The position numbers were made by a program, and so were the translations under genes. Source: Anaeramoeba ignava (lineage: Eukaryota > Metamonada > Anaeramoebidae). Taken from it: a stretch of 64,000 nucleotides of DNA. The stretch is from positions 186,001 through 250,000 of the forward strand of contig JAPDFW010000093.1 in NCBI GenBank assembly GCA_028826165.1, written 5' to 3'. Under the pieces are notes generated by a model, which saw only the letters and a program-made list of their open reading frames with translations, was not told the origin of the DNA and searched no databases. This document shows positions 40,701 to 53,413 of the stretch, piece by piece (the stretch's first letter is position 1; each line of letters begins with the position of its first letter).

Positions 40701-42084
40701 TGTATCAAGGAAAAATCAAAGAAGGAGAAATGGTTGGATTTGGAAGGCTAGTTTATCCTAATGAATCAATTTACGAAGGCAACTTTGTTCATAATGAAAA
40801 AAATGGAGAAGGAAAATTCACGTTTCCTAACGGAGATGTTATCATCTCATCTTTTAAACAAGGAATGCCTAATGGAAATGGAGAGCTCCATTTTGCTCAT
40901 GGCACAAAATTTGTTGGTCAGTTTGTAAATGGGAAGATATCAGGAAAAGGGAAATTTCAGTTTTTGGATCACTCATCTTATTCAGGAGATTTGCAAAATG
41001 GCAAAATTGAGGGAGAAGGTGTGTTTGTTTATGCAAATAGAGATATTTATCAAGGGAAATTTGTGGATAACCAAAAATGCGGTTTTGGGGAATTGATTCA
41101 ATCAAATGGAAATGTTTATCGTGGAAATTGGGAAAATGACCGCAAAAATGGAAAAGGAAAAATGATTTATAATAATGGTGATATTTATGATGGAAGTTGG
41201 AAAAATGATTTGGTTTGTTCCAAAAAAAAAAAAATAATAATAATAATAATAATAAAAAAGGAATAACATTTTTTTGTTGAATTGAAAATGTAGAGAAACG
41301 GAGAAGGTAGTTTTATTACAAAAAAGAATAAATATCAAGGAAATTGGAGCAATAATCTAAAATCGGGAAAAGGAAAGATGGAATATTCAAATGATAAATT
41401 TTATGAAGGAAATTGGAAAAATGGATATAGAGAAGGTTTTGGATTATTCATCAATTTAAATATAGAATATATAGGGAATTGGTAAAAAAACCAAAAATAA
41501 TAATATAATTCAATTCAATTTATATTCAATTTATATTCAATTTATATTCAATTTTTATAGGTTAACTAATTTACCAAATGGAAAAGGTGTTTTGAAAATT
41601 TATGAAGAAAAATTGAATATCAAAGAATATCATAATCCAAAATTCAAAAAACCGCAAGTAATTGAGCAATATGAAGGAAATTTCCAAGATGGAATATTGG
41701 AAGGATTGATCAAAATGAATAAATTTGGAGGTTTTGAATTTTATGGAAAAATGAAACAAGGAAATGTATGAAAAAAACAAATCAAATCAAATCAAAACAA
41801 AACAAAACAGAAATTATTCATTTATTTACTTTTTGTTTTTTAAGTTTGAAGGATTAGGGAAATTTTCTTTTAAAAATCAAGCAATAATTGAATGTGAATG
41901 GAAATCAAATGAAGTGAAGAAAAATTCATATTCTTTATCTTATTCAGAAAAAACAACAAAAAATTTAAATAGAAAAGAAGAAGAAGAATATTTCTTTTTA
42001 AAACATTACAATTCTGAAAAAACAAATTTAGACTTAAATTTATGGTTGATTTCTCCACAAGAACCAAAAATTTTTCAATTTTAA
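37708..42084 (+). CDS. RGS-RhoGEF(DH-PH)-MORN protein (one apparent frameshift)
   Basis: Exons 37708-37777, 37857-39239, 39347-41212, 41294-41481, 41561-41765 and 41845-42084 give about 1,316 aa. Order: Lys-rich N-terminus; long Asn/Gln/Glu low-complexity tract; RGS domain (SLEEILSDKLALAYFDQFL, SSENLHFYNSVCKY, then IFNKYISELSPYETNL across the splice, DHIYSVMNRHSLPLFLKS); DH domain (ENFPFLSGLLIQYQAIGD; KELLFKPIRLLYRLLLVLKK); PH-like region (HLIRDGVGIVKK to CAVASQLG), interrupted by an Asn and (Asp-Ile)n insert; then about ten MORN repeats (YQGKIKEGEMVGFGRLVYPN). RGS-DH-PH proteins link G-alpha to Rho; MORN repeats usually bind lipids or scaffold. A single extra C at 38882 shifts the frame inside the repetitive tract; removing it restores one frame through both sides. 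Confidence 0.83.
38418..39050 (+). repeat. Coding GAAAAT/CAAAAT hexamer tract
   Basis: About 630 bp of AAAATG, AAAATC and AAATTG hexamers inside the RGS-RhoGEF exon 2, translated as alternating Asn with Glu, Gln or Ile. Every frame of both strands is open here for long stretches; the Asn/Glu/Gln frame is the one connected to the RGS domain. Confidence 0.88.
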
Positions 42085-42173
42085 AGAATCAAAAAAAAAC
42101 AACAAAATGGAATTTTATTTGTTTTTAGTTTTATTTAAAAAATAAAAAATTGAAAGAATAAAAAAAAAGTTTT

Positions 42174-43625
42174 TTAAATGAAATAAGTTTCAAGTTCATC
42201 AACATTCCAATTACTATAAGAACCAGCTAAATAATTTTCAGCCTCTTTTGTTTCTTGTTGAATTCCATCAGGAAGATGATAAGTATATCCAATATTTGAA
42301 TAACCAGATTGTAAATTAGAAAGTAAACCAAAATCTCTTCCTCTTCCAAAAACTGGACCTCTTTCTGAATAATTGTAGAAAATTGAATATTGTTGGTTTT
42401 CTTTCTTAATTTTAAATTTTTCTGATTTTCTATCATTCTTATCATTTCTTAATGAAAAAATAAATGCATTTGGATCAATGATATATCCAAAATATCCATT
42501 TCGATTTTCTTTTCTCCATTTTGATTTATCAGTTGTCCATCCAACTTGAGTGAATCCTCCAAAAATAAAATTATCTTTTGTTTTGATAATAACTAATGTT
42601 TTTCCTTTATTATCACAAATTGAATGCCATTTATTACAATCAAATCCATCTCTTTTTGCTGAAAATCCCAAATCCATTTTATAAAAGAATTCATCATCAT
42701 TTATCCATTCTTTTAATTTCTTGAAATGTTCCTTTTCTTGAATAATTAGAGATTTGAATCTAACTCTTGGTTGAAAAATTAATGAGTTTTCATTTTCATT
42801 TTGAATAAATTGATCTAATTCTTTTTTATCATTTTGTTTTTGAAGTTTTTGGAATTGAATTAATTTTTGTGAAATTTGATTTGGAATTAAATCTTCTTTC
42901 AAAGTATCTTCAATTTCTTGTTCTGAAAAATCAATAAATCTGATTTTATCAATAAAATTTGAAATTTGATTTTGTAATTTTTCTTTTTCTTGATTAATAT
43001 TTAATTTATGTTTTCCCCATTTTATTATTGCTTGAAATAGTTCAAATTCATTTATTCGGATTTTATCATTTGATAATATTGAATTTAAATGATTTTCTTC
43101 AAGTTCAAGAAAAAATGAAGTTTCGATAAGTTCTGTAAAATTTTGCAAAATAAATTGATAAGAAGAATCAAATAGTTCGTTTAAATTCATTGATTCAGAT
43201 AATTTAAGAACATCAACAATGGTTTCAATTTGTAAATTGTTTTTGATAAATTTTAAAGAAATTTGAATTAATTCATCAATAAAATATTTTGAAGAAAAAA
43301 TTAAAATTTCAACTGCATTTTCCAAATTAATTTCAATTTTTCCTGAATAAAAGTAATTCAAAATTGAAGATAGAGCAAAACTTGAAAAATCTTTTAGAAT
43401 TAATCTATTTTCTTGGTATTCTTTCATTTTTGATTTAAAAAGAGATTTAAAATATTGACTTCTTGAAGAAAGAATTGATTTATGAGTTTTGAATGAAGTT
43501 TTATTTTGTTCACAAATTATTTCAAAATCAAAATAACTTTCATTTTCATTTTCATTTTGATTTTGATTTTGAAATAAATTTTTTAAATCATTTGAAAGTT
43601 TTTCTAAATTTAAATAAGTTTCCAT
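42174..43625 (-). CDS. BTB-BACK-TLDc protein, intact copy
   Basis: A single uninterrupted 483-aa frame without introns. Residues about 30-130 are a BTB/POZ domain (YFDFEIICEQNKTSFKTHKSIL, SRSQYFKSLF, ILNYFYSGKIEI). A BACK domain follows (LIQISLKFIKNNLQ; SFFLELEENHLNSILSND; ELFQAIIKWGKHKL). The C-terminal about 190 residues are a TLDc domain (KWHSICDNKGKTLVIIKT, FIFGGFTQVGW, GYIIDPNAFIFSLRND, and a glycine-rich GPVFGRGRD segment). BTB-BACK proteins commonly act as Cul3 adaptors; TLDc domains elsewhere bind V-ATPase or protect against oxidative stress. A disrupted sister copy on the opposite strand lies at 56160-57620. Confidence 0.9.
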   Translation of the reverse strand: METYLNLEKLSNDLKNLFQNQNQNENENESYFDFEIICEQNKTSFKTHKSILSSRSQYFKSLFKSKMKEYQENRLILKDFSSFALSSILNYFYSGKIEINLENAVEILIFSSKYFIDELIQISLKFIKNNLQIETIVDVLKLSESMNLNELFDSSYQFILQNFTELIETSFFLELEENHLNSILSNDKIRINEFELFQAIIKWGKHKLNINQEKEKLQNQISNFIDKIRFIDFSEQEIEDTLKEDLIPNQISQKLIQFQKLQKQNDKKELDQFIQNENENSLIFQPRVRFKSLIIQEKEHFKKLKEWINDDEFFYKMDLGFSAKRDGFDCNKWHSICDNKGKTLVIIKTKDNFIFGGFTQVGWTTDKSKWRKENRNGYFGYIIDPNAFIFSLRNDKNDRKSEKFKIKKENQQYSIFYNYSERGPVFGRGRDFGLLSNLQSGYSNIGYTYHLPDGIQQETKEAENYLAGSYSNWNVDELETYFI

Positions 43626-43659
43626 TTTGAATAAAAAAATGAAAAAAAAAAATGAAAAC

Positions 43660-45660
43660 TTAAAAATTATTTAGAAATTAATTTAAAATAAATTTATTAA
43701 TAAATTATTTATTATTACAATTAATAATTTTTGAAATAATTATAATTAAATATTTTAATTAAATTATTATTTTAAAATTTAATTTATTTTGAATTAATAT
43801 TTAATTTAGAAATTATTTAGAAATTAATTTAAAATAAATTTATTAATAAATTATTTATTATTACAATTAATATTTTTGAAATAATTTTAATTAAATATTT
43901 TAATTAAATTATTATTTAAATTTTGATTTATTTTGAATAAATATTTAATTTGAAAATTATTTAGAAATTAATTTAAGATAAATTTAATAATAAATTATTA
44001 ATTATTATAATTAATAATTTTGAGATCAGTTTTTATTAAGAATTGATTAATTTTTGTTTTTAATTAAATTTATTTTAAATAAATATTTAATTTAGAAATT
44101 ATTTAGAAATTAATTTAAAATAAATTTATTAATAAATTATTTATTATTATTATTAATAATTTTGAAATAATTATAATTAAATATTTTAATTAAATTATTA
44201 TTTAAATTTTGATTTATTTTGAATAAATATTTAATTTGGAAATTATTTAGAAATTAATTTTAAAATAAATTTATTAATAAATTATTTATTATTATAATTA
44301 ATAATTTTGAGATCAATTTTATTAAATATTTTAATTAATTTTTCTTTAAAAATTTAATTTATTTTTGAATAAATATTTAATTTGTAAATTATTTAGAAAT
44401 TAATTTAAAATAAATTTAATGATAAATTATTTATTATTACAATTAATATTTTTGAAATAATTTTAATTAAATATTTTAATTAAATTATTATTTAAAATTT
44501 AATTTGTTTTGAATAAATATTTAATTTGGAAATTATTTAGAAATTAATTTAAAATAAATTTAATGATAAATTATTTATTATTACAATTAATATTTTTGAA
44601 ATAATTATAATTAAATATTTTAATTAAATTATTATTTTAATTTTAATTTATTTTAAATAAATATTTAATTTAGAAATTATTTAGAAATTAATTTAAAATA
44701 AATTTATTGATAAATTATTTATTATTATTAATATTTTTGAGATCAGTTTTATTAAGAATTTTTAATTTAATTTATTTTGAATAAATATTTAATTTAGAAA
44801 TTATTTAGAAATTAATTTAAAATAAATTTAATAATAAATTATTTATTATTATAATTAATATTTATGAAATAATTATGAAATAATTTTAATTAAATATTTT
44901 AATTAAATTATTATTTAAATTTTAATTTATTTTGAATTAATATTTAATTTGGAAATTATTTAGAAATTAATTTATAATAAATTTATTAATAAATTATTTA
45001 TTATTATTAATATTTTTGGGATCAGTTTTATTAAGAATTTATTAATTTTTTGCTTTTAAATTTAATTTATTTTGAATTAATATTTAATTTAGAAATTATT
45101 TAGAAATTAATTTAAAATAAATTTATTGATAAATTGTTTATTATTATTATTAATATTTTTGAAATAATTATAATTAAATATTTTAATTAAATTATTATTT
45201 AAAATTTTAATTTATTTTGAATAAATATTTAATTTGGAAATTATTTAGAAATTAATTTATAATAAATTTATTAATAAATTATTTATTATTATTATTAATA
45301 TTTTTGAGATCAGTTTTATTAAGAATTTATTAATTTTTTTTGCTTTTAATTTTAATTTAATTTGAATTAATATTTAATTTGGAAATTATTTAGAAATTAA
45401 TTTAAAATAAATTTAATAATAAATTATTTATTATTATTATTAATAATTATGAAATAATTATGAAATAATTTTAATTAAATATTTTAATTAAATTATTATT
45501 TAAATTTTAATTTATTTTGAATTAATATTTAATTTGGAAATTATTTATAAATTAATTTAAGATAAATTTAATGATAAATTGTTTATTATTATTATTAATA
45601 TTTTTGGGATCAGTTTTATTAAGAATTGATTAATTTTTTTTGCTTTTAATTTTAATTTAT
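43660..45660. repeat. 144-bp AT satellite array, 14 units, upstream of actin 1
   Basis: The marker TTAGAAATTA recurs at 43671, 43817, 43961, 44103, 44247, 44393, 44537, 44681, 44805, 44960, 45100, 45245 and 45390, with a variant at 45545. The mean spacing is about 144 bp. Units differ in the second half: one type carries AAATAATT then ATTTTAATTAAATT, the other GATCAGTTTTATTAAG (44024, 44311, 44741, 45020, 45308, 45608). Those spacings are near 288 or 432, so there is a partial two-unit higher-order structure. The array lies between the BTB-TLDc promoter side and the actin promoter. Confidence 0.92.
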
Positions 45661-45889
45661 TTTTTTTGAAGCTTGAGTTTTCTTTTAAAAATAAAATAAC
45701 AAGGAAATAAATTAAAATAAATCGAATAAAATTGAATAAAAGAAAATAATTTTTAGATTAATTGATTTAAGTTTGTCCCGAATAAAAAAGTTTTTTGCCT
45801 GCTTTTCGAAATTTTAAAATAAATAAAAATAAAAAATAAAATTAAAAATAAAAAAGAGATCAATTTAAAATAAAAATAAAAATAAAAAA

Positions 45890-47260
<1,371 letters not shown>

Positions 47261-47399
47261 ATAGCATTTTTTTTAAAAGAAATAATTTTCTTTTTTCTTT
47301 TTTCTTTTTTTTCATTTTTTTTGGAAGGAATCTTTTTAACTAATACTTCTTTAAAACAAAATTAAGGAAAATAAAACAAAAAATTTGGTTCTTCTTCAA

Positions 47400-47585
47400 A
47401 ATAATTTTTTAATTTTAATTTTAATTTTAATTCTAATTTTGATTTTAATTTGAATTTTAATTTTAATTTTAATTTTAATTTTAAATTTTAATTTTAATTT
47501 TAATTTTGATTTTAATTTTAATTTTAATTTTAATTTTAATTTTAAATTTTAATTTTGATTTTAATTTTAATTTTAAATTTTAATA
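47400..47585. repeat. TTTTAA hexamer spacer between actin 1 and RCC1-BTB 1
   Basis: Nearly pure TTTTAA units with occasional TTTTGA. The same repeat class separates every RCC1-BTB copy (49425-49551, 51362-51496, 55728-55786, 60640-60761). It is a hallmark of this gene cluster and the likely substrate for its rearrangements. Confidence 0.88.
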
Positions 47586-49385
47586 TTAATTTTGATTATT
47601 AAATTTGTTAATTAATAAATCAAATAAATTTGGATTTGTTTGATTTAATTGAAAATAATCAATTCCAATTTGAATTTCATTAATAATTTCTTTTGTAATT
47701 TGAATTTCATTTTTAATTTGATTTGAATAAATCCAATATTCAAATATTTGGAATGATTTATTACTTAATTCACTATAATCTGTAACTTTATTTGATTTAT
47801 CTTCAGTTACAGATAAAAACATTCCTCGATATAATTCACTTCTCATTGTTAATATTAATTTTGGAAATTTATATTGTTTTTCTTTTCTTTCAATTATAAA
47901 ATCTTTTTCATTTTCATTTTCATTTAAATAAATTCTTTTCATTGTTTCTTCAATTTTTTCATTTGAATTTATAATTTCTTTAATTTCAGAATATAATTTT
48001 GGATTTATTATTTTGTTTGAATAAATCATTTCAAATATTTGATTTGATTCTTTAATTGATTTTTTTGAAATAATTTCTTGAAGTTTTTCAATTTGATTTT
48101 CATTTTGATTTAATCTATATTTCAATATTAATTTATGAGCTTTAATTATTTCTTCATTTTTGGTTTTAAATGAAATATCACAAAATTCTTTTCTTTCAAA
48201 TAGTTTTATCAAATCTTCTTCAAGATTGGAAAAAGAAAGAGGAGAATAATAAAGAAATGATTTTTTAATGCCACAAGAAATATGATAATTAGAAATATCT
48301 TCATTAAATCTTAATTTAGGAAGTTCAATTTGAATTGGAATTGGTTGATTTTTTGTATCTCCAGTTCCTAATTGACCATAAAAATTATCTCCAAATCCTA
48401 TTAATTTTGAATTAGAAGTTAAAATCAAAGTATGCCTGTATCCAACAGAAAAATCAAGAATATTATCATTTTCAAATAAAGATGATTTGATTTCAGTAAA
48501 TTCATAAGTATCTTCATATCTTTTGCCAAGTCCATTATATTGATAATTTCCACATGAATAAAGTTTTCTTTTTGGATTTTCATTTTCATTTTCATTTTCA
48601 ATCAACATTATTGAATGACAACTTCCACATTGAATATCAATTATTTTACCTTTTGGAATATTTTGGATTTTGGTTAATTTTGTGATATATTCTTTTCTTG
48701 ATTCTCCTAATCCAAATTGGCCAGAACTGTTATCACCACATCCAAATAATTCTTGATTTGAATTTAAAAGAAAAACACGATTTGAAGAATTTCCTGAAAA
48801 TATTTTAGAAACATTTTTCATCATTAAAATTGGGTTTTCTGTTTTTTTAAGTGTTTCAGAATCAATTCCAAGTTGACCAAAATAATTTGAACCAATTCCA
48901 TAAGCATTTTGATTTGAAGTTAATAAGTAAATTGAATAAATTCCAGAAACAATATCTTCAATTATTCTATTATTTGTATCTTCAATTAATGATGAAATAT
49001 TGATAAATTCTTTTGGATTTTCTGAATTAATATCTTTTCCTTTGGCAAATACATTTCCTTCTATTGTTAAAATAGCTTCATTTTGACCACCAACAGTTAT
49101 TTTTTGAATATTTTCTTCAATTTGGATTTTTGAAGGATTTTGATTTAAATCATTTTCTTTTAAATATTCTATTGCTTTTCCATTTTTAAAAAGGAAAATT
49201 GTTGAAAAAAAACCTGATGAAATTTGATTAATTTGTTTTTCATTTTCATTTTCATTTTCATTTTCATTTTCATTTTCATTTTCATTTTCAAATTTAAATT
49301 GAATTGGTTTTATTATTGACTCTGTTGTTTTATTTTTGATAAGTTTTGGATATTCATTTAAACCAAAAAATAAACAATCATTCAT
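47586..49385 (-). CDS. RCC1-BTB protein, copy 1 (intact)
   Basis: An uninterrupted 599-aa frame. It starts MNDCLFFG, has a variable Glu-Asn hexamer tract at about 35-50, then RCC1 repeats forming most of a beta propeller (AYGIGSNYFGQLGID, LFGCGDNSSGQFGLGE, LIGFGDNFYGQLGTGDT). A split BTB region follows (LFERKEFCDISFKTKNEE, IKAHKLILKYRL; later MRSELYRGMFLSVTEDKSNK, VTDYSELSNKSFQIFEYW). RCC1-like propellers mediate protein or GTPase interaction, and BTB domains link to Cul3 or oligomerise. It is the only uninterrupted member among five copies here, so it serves as the reference for the lesions in the others. Confidence 0.93.
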   Translation of the reverse strand: MNDCLFFGLNEYPKLIKNKTTESIIKPIQFKFENENENENENENENENEKQINQISSGFFSTIFLFKNGKAIEYLKENDLNQNPSKIQIEENIQKITVGGQNEAILTIEGNVFAKGKDINSENPKEFINISSLIEDTNNRIIEDIVSGIYSIYLLTSNQNAYGIGSNYFGQLGIDSETLKKTENPILMMKNVSKIFSGNSSNRVFLLNSNQELFGCGDNSSGQFGLGESRKEYITKLTKIQNIPKGKIIDIQCGSCHSIMLIENENENENPKRKLYSCGNYQYNGLGKRYEDTYEFTEIKSSLFENDNILDFSVGYRHTLILTSNSKLIGFGDNFYGQLGTGDTKNQPIPIQIELPKLRFNEDISNYHISCGIKKSFLYYSPLSFSNLEEDLIKLFERKEFCDISFKTKNEEIIKAHKLILKYRLNQNENQIEKLQEIISKKSIKESNQIFEMIYSNKIINPKLYSEIKEIINSNEKIEETMKRIYLNENENEKDFIIERKEKQYKFPKLILTMRSELYRGMFLSVTEDKSNKVTDYSELSNKSFQIFEYWIYSNQIKNEIQITKEIINEIQIGIDYFQLNQTNPNLFDLLINKFNNQN

Positions 49386-49551
49386 TTTTAAAAAGTAAAA
49401 AATGAAAAAATGATTTTTGGAATTTTAATTTTAATTTTAATTTTAATTTTGATTTTAATTTTAATTTTAATTTTTAATTTTAATTTTAATTTTGATTTTA
49501 ATTTTAATTTTGATTTTAATTTTAATTTGAATATTAATTTTAATTTTAATT

Positions 49552-51336
49552 TTAATTTTGATTATTAAATTTATTAATTAATAAATCAAATAAATTTGGA
49601 TTTGTTTGATTTAATTGAAAATAATCAATTCCAATTTCAATTTCGTCGATTATTTCTTGTGTAATTTGAATTTCATCTTTAATTTGATTTGAATAAATCC
49701 AATATTCAAATATTTGAAATGATTTATTACTTAATTCACTATAATCTGTAACTTTATTTGATTTATCTTCAGTTACAGATAAAAACATTCCTCGATATAA
49801 TTCACTTCTCATTATTAATATTAATTTAGGAAATTTATATTGTTTTTCTTTTCTTTCAATAATAAAATCTTTTTCATTTTCATTTAAATAAATTCTTTTC
49901 ATTGTTTCTTCAATTTTTTCATTTGAATTTATAATTTCTTTAATTTCAGAATATAATTTTGGATTTATAATTCTGTTTGAATAAATCATTTCAAATATTT
50001 GATTTGATTCTTTAATTGATTTAGTTTGAAATAATTTCTTGAAGTTTTTCATTTTGATTTTGATTTTGATTTAATCTATATTTCAATATTAATTTATGAG
50101 CTTTGATTATTTCTCCATTTTTGGTTTTAAATGAAATATCACAAAATTCTTTTCTTCTAAATAATTTTATCAAATCTTCTTCAAGATTGGAAAAAGAAAG
50201 AAAAGGAGAATAATAAAGAAATGAACTGTCATCTCCACAAAGAACATGATAATTAGAAATATTTTCATTAAATCTTAATTTAGGAAGTTTAATTTGAATT
50301 GGAATTAATTGATCTTCTGTATCTCCAGTTCCTAATTGACCATATTCATTATTTCCAAATCCAATTAATTTCCCTTTATATGTTAAAATCAAATTATGAA
50401 AACCTCCAGAAGAAAATTCAAGAATATTATCATCATTTTCAAATAAAGATGATTTAATTTCAGTAAATTCATAAGTATGCCCATATTTTTTGTCAAGTCC
50501 ATTATTTTGAAAATTTCCACATGAATAAAGTTTTCTTTTTGGGTTTTCATTTTCATTTTCAATTAACATTATTGAATGCCAACTTCCACATTGAATATCA
50601 ATTATTTTACCTTTTGGAATATTTTGGATTTTGGTTAATTTTGTGATTTTTTTTTCTTCTTTTCTTGATTTTCCTAATCCAAGTTGGCCAGAACTGTTAT
50701 ATCCGCATCCGAATAATTCTTGATTTAAATTCAAAAGAAAAACATGATTTGAAGAATTTCCTGAAAATATTTTAGAAACATTTTTCATCATTAAAATTGG
50801 TTTTTCTGTTTCATAAAGTGTTTTAGAATCAAAACCAAGTTGACCATATTGATTTAAACCAATTCCATAAGCATTTTGATTTGAAGTTAATAAGTAAATT
50901 GAACTATCTCCAGAAACAATATCTTGAATTATTCTATCATTTGTATCTTCAATTAATGATGAAATATTGATAAATTTTTTTGGATTAATAGCAAATCCTT
51001 TGGCAAATACATTTCCTTCTATTGTTAAAATAGCTTCATTTTTATAACCAACAGTTACTTTTTGAATATTTTCTTCAATTTGGATTTTTTCAGGATTTTG
51101 ATTTTGATTTTGTTTTGGATATTCTAAATATTCTATTGCTTTTCCATTTTTGAAAAGGAAAATTGTTGAAAAATAACTTGTTGAAATTTGTTTAATTTGT
51201 TTTTCATTTTCATTTTCATTTTCATTTTCATTTTCATTTTCATTTTCAAATTTAAATTGAATTGGTTTTATTTTTCTGGTTCATTTTTGATAAGAATTGG
51301 ATATTTATTTTCACCAAAAAATAAACAATCATTCAT
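49552..51336 (-). pseudogene. RCC1-BTB copy 2 (two frameshifts)
   Basis: Same layout as copy 1 but broken twice. Near the N-terminus a 4-nt deletion relative to copy 3 creates TAA at 51270-51268, after the EPEK segment. After the propeller, at about 50025, one extra base in the AAACTAAA context creates TAA at 50023-50021. Between and after the breaks the frames are open (propeller 51265-50021; BTB from about 50052 to 49552). The 4-nt loss is not a homopolymer error, so this copy is probably a real pseudogene. It lies immediately beside the MULE insertion. Confidence 0.83.
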
Positions 51337-51496
51337 TTTTGAAAAGAAAAAAAATGAAAAAATGAAATTTTAATTTTAATTTTGAATTTTAATTTTAATT
51401 TTAATTTTAATTTTAATTTTAATTTTATTTTTAATTTTGATTTTAATTTTAATTTTAATTTTGATTTTAATTTTGATATTAATTTTAATTTTAATT

Positions 51497-53413
51497 GGCT
51501 CACTTGAAAACCCTTCCAAGTGGCGAATAAAGGATTTTGGAACATAGAATCAAAGGGGAAATTTTTTGGTTGGATGCCAAAAAAGAAAAATTAATAAAAG
51601 ATCTTGTTTAGACAACCAACAGGTTTTTTGACTTTTGTAGCATTATTGAAAGTGAATATTAATTCAAATGAACAAAAATAATAAATATTTTAATTAAAGA
51701 AAAATTCTCACTTTAAATTCTTCTCACTTTAATTCCACTTTTTAAGAAAATTTTCATTCAGCATCTAAGTTTATTTTCATTTTACTTTTATTTTTACTTA
51801 CCTTTTTTTGCTTTTGAATCAATTGAAAATGTCAAATCGCTTAATCTTTGAAGGAAAAATTTATCGATTGAAATGGAATAATGTGGAACGGAGCACAAAG
51901 TACTGGAGTTGTTTGTTTCCTGGTTGTAACGGAACAATAGTGGAAAAGAACGGACAATTAATACCTGGCAGACCTCATTCTGAAGATTGTTCAAGTCCAG
52001 AAAGATCAGAAATGGAAGCAAAATCATTGTTTTGGGGTTTATTTCTACTGAACTAAGGAAATTAGAGAATAAATCTGTTGATATTTATAATGAAGCTGTG
52101 AAGAAGATCACCGAGAAGATGAATGGGAAAAATGAAAAATTTGAAATTCCTCCACAACAGGAAGTACTCTCCTATATATCTCATAAAAGGAAAAAGATTT
52201 TTCCCTATGACCATTTAAGGATTGTTTCCAGCTATCCTTACTCTAAAACAAAAGATGGATATCAATTTTGGAGATTCACTTCTGAGATATTAATTAGTGG
52301 AAAAAAGGAAATAGCAATGTTTTGGTTTTCTGATTTTGTTTCTCGTCCGTTTCTTGAAGCCAATCGAATTGTTCCTGGACGGGACCTTTTTAAGTGCTGC
52401 AGATCCTTTCAAACAACTCGTTTCTCTAATGGTCTATGATACAAGGTGCAGAATGTATATTCCAACACATTATATAGCCTTAACTGACAATTCCAAGAAT
52501 TTATATAAGTATGCACTCAATTTCCTCTTTACATTTCTTCTTCAAAATCAAATTAAATTATCTTATATCACCTGCGATTTTGAATGGACCCTCCAACAAG
52601 CTTTGAAGGAAACAATCCCACAAGCAAAAATTGTGGGATGTTTCTTTCATTTCAAGAAAGCAGTACAAGCCAAATTAATGAAGTTTGCTCCTACACCAAC
52701 TGAGGAAGAAAAACAAATTATCATGGAAGAAATTGAAATCCTAACCTTTATTCCACCTGAAGAGATTGAAGGAAAGGTTCAAGAATTAGCAAATAAATTT
52801 TCTAAATTTTCAAAATTTTTCCAATATTTTCGTACAACTTGGTTGAAGAAATATGGACATTCAAGATGGAACATTCATTCTTATCCCAATTTATGGGAAA
52901 GAACCAACAATCCACTCGAGGGTTATCATAAAAAGCTTAATTCTATTCTCAAGCATGAAAAACCCAATATTTGTAAGATGGCTGAATTATTAATCAATGA
53001 GGAAGATTATTATCGCAGGAAAATGATGGAGAATCTCAACCAATGGTCAAACCATCCAGTGGATGAAAAAAGAGAAGAAACGAAACAATGGATGAATAGA
53101 ATGAAGGTTTATTTAGATCAAAGAAAAGAAAAGTCAAATTTACAGATGACAAATTCACAAAGAAATAAACCTTCTCCAAGTCAAGAGAAAAGACGATTTC
53201 ATTGCTCTCTATGCGGTTCGCCATATCATACGAAAAAGAAATGCTCTTTAAATCCCCAAAACAAATAATTTCAAAAGGAAAAATTTTTTTGGCGCAATAA
53301 CAAGAATTTGGTTGTGATTTTTTTCCAATCAAAAAAACAAAAAAAAAATTTCCCCTTTGATTCTATGTTCCAAAATCCTTTATTCGCCACTTGGAAGGGT
53401 TTTCAAGTGAGCC
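51497..53413 (+). mobile_element. MULE-type DNA transposon with 71-bp perfect TIRs
   Basis: Terminal inverted repeats of 71 bp match perfectly at 51497-51567 and 53343-53413; both outer ends read GGCTCACTTG inward. The element is 1,917 bp and carries a MULE transposase. Both flanks are the TTTTAA spacer repeat; an 8-bp TTTTAATT on each side fits a MULE target duplication, but the repeat makes that ambiguous. Base composition inside is visibly less AT-biased than its surroundings. Perfect TIRs imply recent arrival. It sits between RCC1-BTB copies 2 and 3. Confidence 0.92.
51829..53268 (+). pseudogene. MULE transposase with FLYWCH and CCHC fingers (two frame breaks)
   Basis: The N-terminal about 60 codons form a FLYWCH-like zinc finger (LIFEGKIYRLKW, YWSCLFPGCNGTIV, then PHSEDC). 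The middle carries the MULE domain: FLDGTFLSAADPF with the first Asp at 52378, TCDFEWTLQQALKE with the second at 52576, a GCFFHF motif, and NNPLEGYHKKLN with the probable Glu at 52918. The C-terminus ends in a CCHC knuckle (CSLCGSPYHTKKKC). The frame changes twice, at about 52030-52050 and near 52368; no GT-AG pair that I can find repairs the first. All catalytic residues remain, so the breaks are recent or are sequencing errors; as read, the gene is inactive. Confidence 0.85.

Noticed and set aside
43660-45660. CRISPR-like appearance of regular spaced repeats
   Set aside because: Units are contiguous, about 144 bp, wholly AT-rich, with no unique spacers and in a eukaryotic context.
51600-51828. 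Possible extra transposon gene before the transposase
   Set aside because: Only A/T-rich subterminal sequence; no open frame with recognisable features.
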